From positions 1 through 15,816 of the forward strand of contig CALCMV010000351.1 in the NCBI GenBank assembly GCA_937967535.1: a stretch of 15,816 nucleotides of DNA, given 5' to 3'. A program made the position numbers and the translations under genes. Below are positions 6,597 to 13,175 of the stretch, piece after piece; the first letter of the stretch is position 1, and every line of letters begins with the position of its first letter. The stretch is from an uncultured Saprospiraceae bacterium (GTDB lineage Bacteria; Bacteroidota; Bacteroidia; Chitinophagales; Saprospiraceae). Below the pieces are notes generated by a model. That model was not told the DNA's origin, did no database searches, and saw only the letters and a list, made by a program, of their open reading frames with translations.

Positions 6597-7502
6597 ATGA
6601 AAATAATTTTTATGGGTACGCCGGATTTTGCCGTACCGAGTTTGGATATATTGGTGAAGAATGGATACGATATTGTCGCGGTTATTACAGCTACCGATAA
6701 GATGGGCGGACGCGGCGGCAAGCGACTCCTCGAATCTGCTGTCAAAAAATACGCAGTGGCGAATGATATTCCCGTTTTGCAGCCCAAGAATTTGAAAAGT
6801 CCGCAGTTTGTGGAAGAATTGCGTAGCTACGAAGCTGATTTGCAAGTGGTGGTAGCTTTTCGGATGTTGCCTGTCGTGGTGTGGGATATGCCGCCGATTG
6901 GTACCTTTAATTTGCATGGCTCGCTGCTGCCAAAATATCGTGGGGCAGCACCGATTCATTGGGCAGTCATCAATGGTGAAAAGGAAACGGGTGTCACCAC
7001 ATTTTTTCTACAACACGAAATAGATACGGGCAATATTTTATTTAGTGATAAAACGCCTATCGGCGAACACGATACCACAGGTGATGTACACGACCGCCTC
7101 ATGCAGATAGGCGCAGAGACGGTTTTGAAAACTGTAAAAGCCATAGAATCAGGCGATTATACGCCACAAGTACAAGACGAAAGCCTTGTCTCTCACGCAC
7201 CGAAATTGCACGATCATACTTGCGAAATCGACTTTGATAATCCTACCGAAAAGGTCTATAATTTCATTCGCGGACTCAGCCCCTATCCTGTTGCATGGAC
7301 AACTTTGGACGATAAAAAATTAAAAATCTATCAATGCAGACCCGAATACGAAGGACATGAAATAGAACCCGGCGAGTTCATTCACGATAAAAAAACGCTC
7401 AAAATTGCAACCCGCGATGGTTTTATTCATTTGAATGAATTGCAATTGGCAGGCAGGAAACGGATGAAGGTGGCGGATTTTTTGAATGGCTATAAGTTTT
7501 GA
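6597..7502 (+). CDS. fmt: Methionyl-tRNA formyltransferase
   Basis: This 301-residue enzyme transfers the formyl group of 10-formyltetrahydrofolate to initiator Met-tRNA, making the fMet-tRNA used to start translation. The N-terminus MKIIFMGTPDFAVPSL is characteristic. The formyltransferase core has Asn105-x-His107 in FNLHGS, the SLLPKYRGAAPI loop (109-120) and the catalytic Asp143 in HEIDTG, matching the Asn-His-Asp triad of the family. The C-terminal OB-like tRNA-binding domain (about 205-301) ends in the conserved LQLAGRKRM block. Length is normal (usually 300-320). The ATG at 6597 is fixed by the family N-terminus, and no Shine-Dalgarno precedes it: the whole leader is octamer array. No def or other translation gene is adjacent, so it appears to be a single-gene unit. 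Confidence 0.97.
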   Translation: MKIIFMGTPDFAVPSLDILVKNGYDIVAVITATDKMGGRGGKRLLESAVKKYAVANDIPVLQPKNLKSPQFVEELRSYEADLQVVVAFRMLPVVVWDMPPIGTFNLHGSLLPKYRGAAPIHWAVINGEKETGVTTFFLQHEIDTGNILFSDKTPIGEHDTTGDVHDRLMQIGAETVLKTVKAIESGDYTPQVQDESLVSHAPKLHDHTCEIDFDNPTEKVYNFIRGLSPYPVAWTTLDDKKLKIYQCRPEYEGHEIEPGEFIHDKKTLKIATRDGFIHLNELQLAGRKRMKVADFLNGYKF

Positions 7503-7572
7503 TTTTTGCCTTGAATTAGAAACAATAAACGGCTTCCACCACACCATTATTATACTCTATGCCGCTTACTTA

Positions 7573-7908
7573 TTGGACATTAGGGAATTAGGAAATTTGG
7601 TATTAGGTAAATTGTTTTTTATCAAATAATTATAAAATAAAATTAATTGAATGTTTTTATCTTAATAAAGGCTAGCCATTTAACTTTGCCTAAAGCGAAT
7701 ACTCGTCAGACGAATCCTTTTATTCAACGCGAATATTTTATGAGACAAATCAATACATTTCACAAAAACTTTCGTCAGACGAGTACTATCCCACAAGCAA
7801 ACTTAAACGGGTAGCCTTAATAAAAATAAAATAACTGATAATCAATTACTTACGATTTAAAACCGAATTTCCCAGTTACCGAATTTCCAAAATGTCCAAA
7901 GTCCAGTT
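7573..7908. mobile_element. Dispersed repeat, copy 2, interrupted by a smaller insertion
   Basis: Positions 7613-7908 match copy 1 at 1-142 once the inserted block at 7670-7816 and its duplicated target are removed. The outer ends look like inverted repeats: TTGGACATT at 7573-7581 pairs exactly with AATGTCCAA at 7891-7899, and the adjoining TTACCTAAT-like words also pair imperfectly. No transposase is present. This suggests a non-autonomous element, although recombination or REP-like spread would also fit. Confidence 0.65.
7670..7816. mobile_element. 147-bp MITE-like insertion with target duplication
   Basis: The ends are imperfect inverted repeats of about 22 bp: GGCTAGCCATTTAACTTTGC on the left and, as reverse complement, GGCTACCCGTTTAAGTTTGC on the right. 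The flanks carry a direct duplication TTAATAAA (7662-7669 and 7817-7824; 9 bp if the preceding C is counted). Copy 1 of the host repeat has a single uninterrupted CTTAATAAA at this place. Inside is a second inverted pair built on TCGTCAGACGA (7701-7714 and 7771-7784). It has no coding capacity, so it must have been moved by a transposase encoded elsewhere. An 8-9 bp target duplication occurs in several IS families (for example IS1 and IS1595), but I cannot assign one. Confidence 0.85.
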
Positions 7909-8014
7909 ACTTACCTCTACATTATCATGTTCGGTAATTTTTTGAAACCAACATGTCGATAAATTTGTAATCTTGGGTTTATCCCTCTGAAGGAGACTTA
8001 AATTTGAACTTGTT

Positions 8015-8056
8015 CTTACACTTACACTTAAACTTAAACTTACACTTAAACTTAAA
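8015..8056 (+). repeat. Hexamer tandem array CTTACA/CTTAAA
   Basis: Seven consecutive hexamers occur: CTTACA twice, CTTAAA twice, CTTACA once, CTTAAA twice. They lie just beyond the 3' end of the minus-strand CPBP gene. Similar words in reverse orientation (GATTAAGATTAAGTTTAAG) are seen near 15632-15650. Confidence 0.9.
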
Positions 8057-8068
8057 CTTTACTTAGGG

Positions 8069-8683
8069 CTAAGTAGGCATCGGAAAGGCAAGCAAATCAC
8101 CAATTCCCAAAGCGAATAACCACAAGCCATAAATTGCATGTTCGATAGAGACGATAAGGAGAGATTTTGTTTTGTCGTATGTATAAGCGAAAAATAAGCC
8201 ACCTACAAAAGTCATCAACAATACGACCTGATTTTCAAACATGATATGCGCTAAACCGAATAAAAAAGCATTGGTAATCAAGAAGATAGTATTGTTTCGG
8301 AACAATTCGCGGTAACGATGAAAAAAGAAGGTACGATAAGCAAATTCTTGTGCAGTCACCGACAGAAACGAATATACAAAAACGATAATAAAAAATAGCT
8401 GCGGGTCTTTGAAAATCACAAACATCATATCCGGTTTGTAAAAATACATCAAGATATAAGCACCCACAATCACAACCAATATCCTCACAATCAGGCTTTT
8501 CCAAAAATCGCGGGTATTTAGGCTCCACAATATTTGACGTTTGACAGGTTTATCACGCACCACTACCCAAATGCTATATGCAAAACAAGCCAAAACTAAA
8601 GCCACTTTGATAGGCGCAGGATAATCCAACAAAAAACTACAAGGTAGCAGAACAAACAGTAAAAATAATTCGATATATCGCAT
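8069..8683 (-). CDS. CPBP-family (Rce1/Abi-like) intramembrane protease
   Basis: This 204-residue polytopic membrane protein has about six or seven hydrophobic segments and the three CPBP motifs: QEFAYRTFFFHRY (Glu113, Arg117), FGLAHIMF (His146) and SIEHAIYGL (His182). CPBP proteins are membrane-embedded proteases related to eukaryotic Rce1; substrates of most bacterial members are unknown. The first motif reads QExxxR and not the usual EExxxR, so one of the paired acidic residues is replaced by Gln; I believe this variant recurs in some bacterial subfamilies, so activity cannot be excluded. The ATG at 8683 is preferred to the in-frame GTG at 8692 because a TAnnTTTG promoter element lies at 8692-8699. 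It is divergent from lpdA and shows no operon partner. Confidence 0.88.
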   Translation of the reverse strand: MRYIELFLLFVLLPCSFLLDYPAPIKVALVLACFAYSIWVVVRDKPVKRQILWSLNTRDFWKSLIVRILVVIVGAYILMYFYKPDMMFVIFKDPQLFFIIVFVYSFLSVTAQEFAYRTFFFHRYRELFRNNTIFLITNAFLFGLAHIMFENQVVLLMTFVGGLFFAYTYDKTKSLLIVSIEHAIYGLWLFALGIGDLLAFPMPT

Positions 8684-8691
8684 AATAAACA

Positions 8692-8699
8692 CAAATATA
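8692..8699 (-). promoter_or_regulatory. Candidate -7 element for the CPBP gene
   Basis: On the minus strand the bases read TATATTTG, matching TAnnTTTG. It lies only 8 bases before the ATG at 8683, so transcription from it would give a leaderless or nearly leaderless mRNA. No good -33 box is seen. Confidence 0.45.
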
Positions 8700-8740
8700 A
8701 AACTTGCTTGATTCGGATGCTAATGTTTAACAAAAAACCC

Positions 8741-8748
8741 TACATTTG
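8741..8748 (+). promoter_or_regulatory. Candidate -7 element for lpdA
   Basis: TACATTTG matches the Bacteroidota TAnnTTTG -7 consensus. Transcription would begin near 8752-8756, giving a leader of about 55 nt. That leader (8767-8808) consists of short repeats of ATTCAAC and ATTCACTC and contains one G. The -33 region is not convincing. Confidence 0.55.
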
Positions 8749-8808
8749 CGTTCTGAAAATGAATGACCTCATTCAACATTCAACATTCACTCATTCACTC
8801 ATTAGAAT

Positions 8809-10203
8809 ATGAACTACGATGTAATAGTCATCGGCTCCGGTCCGGGCGGATACGTAGCCGCAATACGCGCCTCACAATTAGGTCTGAAAACTGCTGTTGT
8901 AGAGAAAGAATCTTTGGGCGGTATTTGCCTGAATTGGGGTTGTATTCCCACGAAGGCATTGCTCAAAAGCGCACAGGTTTTTGAATATATCCAACACGCC
9001 GAAGATTACGGCATACAGGTCGCCGCACCAAAAGCAGACTTCACAAAAGTGGTCAAACGCAGCCGCGATGTAGCCAATGGCATGAGCAAAGGTGTCACTT
9101 TTTTGATGAAAAAAAATAACATTGATGTACTCAATGGTTTTGGCAAATTGGCAACCGGAAAACAAGTGGAAGTCACCGATGCTAAAGGCGCGAAAAAACT
9201 CTATAAAGCCAAACACATCATACTCGCTACAGGCGGACGCGCACGCGAACTGCCCAACTTGCCGATTGATGGGAAAAAGGTAATCGAATACCGCAAGGCG
9301 ATGTCTTTGGAGAAGATGCCTAAGTCAATGGTCGTGGTAGGTGCGGGTGCGATTGGGGTTGAGTTTGCGTATTTTTATAATGCAATGGGCGCAGAGGTCA
9401 CGATAGTAGAATATGCCGATAGAATTGTGCCGAATGAAGATGCGGATGTCTCAAAAGAGTTGACCAAGATTTTCAAAAAATCGGGCATCAAAATTATGAC
9501 CAAAGCATCCGTAGAAAAGGTTTACACAGAAGGCAAAGTCTGCAAAGTTGAATACAAAAGCCTGAAAGACAATAAATTATCAATGATAGATTGTGACCTT
9601 GTGCTTTCAGCAGTTGGTGTAGCGACGAATTTGGATGGGATTGGCTTAGAGACTTTAGGTGTGAAAACAGAGCGCGGACATGTTCTTGTCGATGAGTTTT
9701 ATCGTACCAATGTGGATGGTGTTTATGCCATTGGCGACATCGTAAAAGGACCTGCATTGGCACACGTAGCGAGTGCGGAAGGTATCACTTGTGTAGAGGC
9801 AATAGCAGGGCATCATCCCGAACCGATTGATTATAACAACATTCCCGGTTGCACTTATTGTCAGCCCGAAATTGCTTCTGTCGGCTACACCGAAGCGCAG
9901 GCAAAAGAGGCGGGTTACGAACTGAAAGTCGGCAAATTTCCCTTTTCAGCATCGGGCAAAGCAAGTGCGGGAGGCGTAAAGCAAGGCTTCGTAAAAGTCA
10001 TCTTCGATGCCAAGTACGGCGAGTTCTTGGGCGCACACATGATAGGCGCGAATGTCACCGAAATGATTGCAGAAATCGTAGCTGCCCGCAAACTCGAAAC
10101 CACCGGACATGAAATCATCAAATCCATACATCCGCACCCTACGATGAGTGAGGCGGTCATGGAAGCGGCGGCGGCGGCTTATGGTGAGGTGATACACCTT
10201 TAA
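8809..10203 (+). CDS. lpdA: Dihydrolipoyl dehydrogenase (E3)
   Basis: This 464-residue flavoprotein reoxidises the lipoyl groups of 2-oxoacid dehydrogenase complexes or the glycine cleavage system, passing electrons via FAD to NAD+. It shows the N-terminal FAD-binding GSGPGGY (residues 9-15), the redox disulfide in GGICLNWGCIPTK (Cys40/Cys45), the NAD-binding GAGAIG (178-183), the second FAD motif YAIGDI and the dimer-interface HPHPTMSE, which supplies the catalytic His443-Glu448 pair. Length and all active-site residues are normal. The ATG at 8809 gives the family N-terminus (MNYDVIVIGSG). No E1 or E2 genes are adjacent, so in this genome the E3 is probably shared between complexes and is transcribed alone from the region divergent to the CPBP gene. 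Confidence 0.97.
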   Translation: MNYDVIVIGSGPGGYVAAIRASQLGLKTAVVEKESLGGICLNWGCIPTKALLKSAQVFEYIQHAEDYGIQVAAPKADFTKVVKRSRDVANGMSKGVTFLMKKNNIDVLNGFGKLATGKQVEVTDAKGAKKLYKAKHIILATGGRARELPNLPIDGKKVIEYRKAMSLEKMPKSMVVVGAGAIGVEFAYFYNAMGAEVTIVEYADRIVPNEDADVSKELTKIFKKSGIKIMTKASVEKVYTEGKVCKVEYKSLKDNKLSMIDCDLVLSAVGVATNLDGIGLETLGVKTERGHVLVDEFYRTNVDGVYAIGDIVKGPALAHVASAEGITCVEAIAGHHPEPIDYNNIPGCTYCQPEIASVGYTEAQAKEAGYELKVGKFPFSASGKASAGGVKQGFVKVIFDAKYGEFLGAHMIGANVTEMIAEIVAARKLETTGHEIIKSIHPHPTMSEAVMEAAAAAYGEVIHL

Positions 10204-10251
10204 TAATTTTGAATAGACTAATGTATTTAAACATAATTCAAAATGAAAACT

Positions 10252-10320
10252 GCCACAAAGACACGAAGACACAAAGTATAAATTGCTGATAAGCATGAAA
10301 ATTCTTTGTGTCTTTGTGGC
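10252..10320. terminator. Hairpin between convergent lpdA and GH31 genes
   Basis: GCCACAAAGACACGAAG (10252-10268) pairs with CTTTGTGTCTTTGTGGC (10304-10320), 17 bp with one G-U wobble and a 35-nt loop. On the minus strand the stem is followed by a T-rich tract (AGTTTTCATTTTG), so it fits best as the terminator of the GH31 gene. The left arm also contains a near-duplicate ACACAAAG (10269-10276) that allows a shifted pairing. Confidence 0.6.
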
Positions 10321-10349
10321 AAAAACAAGTATTATATTCTCAAAAAAAA

Positions 10350-12497
10350 TCATTCAATAATTAAGCCTTTCCATTTGCTATTCATATTTACAAAAACGGC
10401 GGGTGTGCCGATTGGTGCGTCCATTTTGTAGATTAATCCACCGGAAAATGTTTCGCCTGTGAACAGATGTCGCCATTCTCCTTCGGGTATATAAACTTCC
10501 ACATTTCGTGCGCCCTTTTTCACGACAGGTGCCACCAAAACATCTTCGCCAAGTAAATATTGTTGTTGCAAATCATAAGTATTTTTATCATCAGGATAAT
10601 GCAAATATAAATGACGAACAACCGGATAGCCCTTTACCGTAGCCGCCTCTACTTGGGCTTCCAAATACGGGCGCAGTCGCTGATGTATACGCACGAATCT
10701 GGTATAAAATTCGTGCATTTCAGCATCATACACTTGCAAATTTTCATCAGGTAAAATACCCTCATGCGAGCGAAAAACAGGCGTAAAGGCACACAACTCA
10801 ATCCAGCGTTTTAGCAATTCCTCATTCCGCACAATCTTGACCCGTCCGTTCATGCGGGTAAAACTCATAAAACCGCCGATGTCCGCATGATTAATTGCCA
10901 TGCCACTCATACCACTCGACAGCAAGGCAGGCACCACAGAGGGCAAACCGTCATTCGGCTGCCAATAAGTCGTTTGGTCGCCTGCCCAATATAATGTACT
11001 GTGTTGATTGCCGCCCATAAACGAAGAGCGTGAAAAAAAAGCGAGAAAGCCTTCATTGCCCGTTTCGTTGATGGCTTCGCGGTTGAGTCGCGCCCAATCT
11101 ACGGGATATTGATTGTGGTATTCCTGCGCCGAAATTCCCGAATGTAGCACCGCATCCCAGGGCAAACCTTCGGCATAATCTGCCATCCAACCCGCCAATC
11201 CTTGATTTATCATATTCTCTTTGATGATGCCTTTCATCCACTCGAAAGCCTCGGGGTTAGTAAGGTCAAGCATATACACTTCTGCGTCGGGCATTTCAAT
11301 AGGATAAGGTTCTCCCGCTTCATTTTTCACAAAAAAACCGCCTTCCATTGCTGTTTGGGCTAATGTTCCGTCTTTCATCAAAAAAGGATTATTATAGCCC
11401 AAGACCCGTATGCCGCGTTGACGCATTTTCAAACAAAAAATCTTAAAATTGGGATAAAGACTTTCATCCGCTTCCCAATTCCAATGCAATTGCGAACCCA
11501 ATTCCGTTTCGCGCTTTCCGCACCAATCCTGAATCCAAATGGCATCTACCGGCACTTTAGCTTTTTTAAGTACTTTTAATTGATTCAAAACCACTTCTTC
11601 GCCGCCTTGTATACCCAAAATATTGCCATAAGCCCATTTGGGCAAAGCAGGTAATCGTCCTGTTTTTTCCGTATAATCTTCCAGCAAATCCAGTGGGTCG
11701 TCCATTTGCTGAATGGTTGCGGAAAATTTATTGTCCCATACCTCAATCTCAATCGTATTGGCATATTGAAAATCAAAGACCGAGCGCGTGGTATTATGCA
11801 ATTGAAAACTCTTTTTAGCAGTCGTCATATAAAAAGGTACGGGGGCGTAAGTCGTGTAGGCATTGCCCCCCGACATTTGGCGATTGGCGAGGGCGGTCAG
11901 GGGTTGGTCGCCGCGTCCCACACCTTGTTCTTCTACCCACATAGGTACACGATGCCCACGCATATTGACATGTGAAAATTGCTCGCCCATCCCAAATATT
12001 TTTTCCTCTGCATCCGAAATCAGCACCAAAGAAAGACGATTATAACTAGGGTCGCTCAATTGAATATCTATATCGAGCGTCTGTTCTTCTTCTATCCTCA
12101 TCGTCATCGTAAAAGTATTGCCACACAAATCACCTTGTATCACAAGTGCTTTCGGAGCAGTATCAATATCTTTGATATTCAAAGTACCACAAGCCTCTTG
12201 CGGATTTTCAGCAAATTTGAAACTACCGTATTTATACTTCACATTCGGCTCGTCTTTCGCAATTTTTAAAAAAGGCTGGTCAAGCGGCAATTGCAAAGCG
12301 GGTGGCGTACCACTGTTTTTCTTGAATTTATCGGAGCGTTTAAAAAAAATATTTATCACCCGTTTATCCATTCCAAATTCGTAGTGATTACCTGAATAAT
12401 ATTGCTCATTTTCAGAACTAATTTCGGTAGATTCCGGCTTTAGTCCGCAAGCAGAAATAATAATAAGTAATGGAAATAATAGAAGTTTATTTTTCAT
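10350..12497 (-). CDS. GH31 alpha-glycosidase, lipoprotein (YihQ-like clade)
   Basis: The 715-residue product begins with a lipoprotein signal (LLLFPLLIIISAC, Cys17), so it should sit in the periplasm or on the outer membrane. The GH31 barrel runs from about residue 286 (KWAYGNILGIQGG) and includes WIQDWCG (321-327), the nucleophile Asp440 in WMADYAEGLP, the acid/base Asp507 in YWAGDQ, and the NHADIGG and FRSHEG blocks; a beta-sandwich follows. The overall pattern is closest to E. coli sulfoquinovosidase YihQ, with a constant offset of 35 residues at both catalytic aspartates as I recall the YihQ numbering. However, sulfonate-binding Arg301 corresponds to Gln336 and Tyr508 to Phe543, while Trp304 is kept as Trp339. 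The enzyme is therefore more likely to cut ordinary alpha-glucosides than sulfoquinovosides. It appears monocistronic, with no SusC/SusD pair nearby. Confidence 0.92.
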   Translation of the reverse strand: MKNKLLLFPLLIIISACGLKPESTEISSENEQYYSGNHYEFGMDKRVINIFFKRSDKFKKNSGTPPALQLPLDQPFLKIAKDEPNVKYKYGSFKFAENPQEACGTLNIKDIDTAPKALVIQGDLCGNTFTMTMRIEEEQTLDIDIQLSDPSYNRLSLVLISDAEEKIFGMGEQFSHVNMRGHRVPMWVEEQGVGRGDQPLTALANRQMSGGNAYTTYAPVPFYMTTAKKSFQLHNTTRSVFDFQYANTIEIEVWDNKFSATIQQMDDPLDLLEDYTEKTGRLPALPKWAYGNILGIQGGEEVVLNQLKVLKKAKVPVDAIWIQDWCGKRETELGSQLHWNWEADESLYPNFKIFCLKMRQRGIRVLGYNNPFLMKDGTLAQTAMEGGFFVKNEAGEPYPIEMPDAEVYMLDLTNPEAFEWMKGIIKENMINQGLAGWMADYAEGLPWDAVLHSGISAQEYHNQYPVDWARLNREAINETGNEGFLAFFSRSSFMGGNQHSTLYWAGDQTTYWQPNDGLPSVVPALLSSGMSGMAINHADIGGFMSFTRMNGRVKIVRNEELLKRWIELCAFTPVFRSHEGILPDENLQVYDAEMHEFYTRFVRIHQRLRPYLEAQVEAATVKGYPVVRHLYLHYPDDKNTYDLQQQYLLGEDVLVAPVVKKGARNVEVYIPEGEWRHLFTGETFSGGLIYKMDAPIGTPAVFVNMNSKWKGLIIE

Positions 12498-12626
12498 AAT
12501 TTTAAATGAGTGAGTCGTTCACCTAATTGAAATAAGTGATTGGTGATTGATTGATTGGTGATTAGTCGGTGCATTATGAGTATTATCTCGATAATTTTCG
12601 GGATAAAAAAAGTCATTGTCTTTTTT

Positions 12627-12778
12627 AATGTGTTCGCCAAATTGGGTATCCAGTGTTTTTTGATTATTAATAAAATTAAATTATAATTTGTATTTATTTA
12701 AAAATTAATTATTTACAAAAATGAAAATAAGTAAACTATTCACGTTCAATTTGTAATTTTTAATTTGGCGAAGACATT
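12627..12778. repeat. Inverted pair of the GGCGAAGACATT repeat
   Basis: AATGTGTTCGCCAAATT (12627-12643) and AATTTGGCGAAGACATT (12762-12778) are reverse complements with one mismatch in 17, and the outer span is about 152 bp. The same core occurs in direct copies at 1175-1190 and 13041-13056. The spacing is compatible with a small palindromic element, but no target duplication was identified. Confidence 0.7.
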
Positions 12779-13026
12779 GCTTTTTGAGGTATTTTAAAAT
12801 AGACTTGTTTCGATAATAATATATTGATTTACAATTTTTTATAAATTATTATAAAATTATGAAAATAATAAATTTATTTATTAATAATTCAAAAACAATT
12901 TTATACAAATAATAATTAAATAATTTTATCTTAAAAATGTTTTTGGCATAGTAATTCTAACTGGTTTTTCCTGATTTTAAAGGGTAACAAGTCTAATCTA
13001 AAATTTAAATTCATTTGTCATTCAAA

Positions 13027-13057
13027 ATTCATAATTCAAAATTTGACGAAGACATTG
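13027..13057 (+). repeat. 31-bp dispersed repeat, copy B
   Basis: It is identical to 1161-1191 apart from GACGAAGAC in place of GGCGAAGAC. Like the other copies it is intergenic and embedded in A+T-rich DNA. Confidence 0.85.
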
Positions 13058-13122
13058 CAATCAAATATGAATAATTTCAATACAAAAGTTGAGTTATTTT
13101 GTAAAAATTTGTTCTGAGAAGA

Positions 13123-13168
13123 ATTACGAGTTACGAATTAAATTAACTTGTAATGCGTAACTCGTAAT
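13123..13168. terminator. Hairpin downstream of the sugar dehydrogenase gene
   Basis: ATTACGAGTTACG (13123-13135) and CGTAACTCGTAAT (13156-13168) form a perfect 13-bp stem with a 20-nt loop, starting 8 bases after the stop codon of the minus-strand dehydrogenase gene. The minus-strand sequence beyond it turns T-rich only after about 14 bases (ATTTTTAC), so termination is likely but not certain. Confidence 0.55.
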
Positions 13169-13175
13169 CCACAAA

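Larger units (their letters stand above)
12498..13175. other. Gene-free, repeat-rich spacer
   Basis: No plausible coding sequence is seen in these ~680 bases. The part next to the GH31 start (about 12540-12570) consists of short GTGATTG/GATTGATT words, which on the GH31 sense strand read as AATCACC/CAATCA repeats. Four repeat arms of the GGCGAAGACATT family lie further on. About 12840-12950 is nearly pure A+T. No TAnnTTTG element for the GH31 gene was found. Confidence 0.6.

Noticed and set aside
7670..7816. Treating the 147-bp insertion as a riboswitch or small RNA because of its internal hairpin
   Set aside because: The flanking target duplication, terminal inverted repeats and an uninterrupted copy of the site point to transposition instead.
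8684..8692. GTG start for the CPBP protein
   Set aside because: The GTG overlaps the candidate -7 promoter element and adds only three residues; the ATG at 8683 is more likely.
10350..12497. Calling the GH31 enzyme a sulfoquinovosidase
   Set aside because: Overall similarity fits that clade, but the Arg and Tyr positions that bind the sulfonate are Gln and Phe, and no sulfoquinovose pathway genes are nearby.
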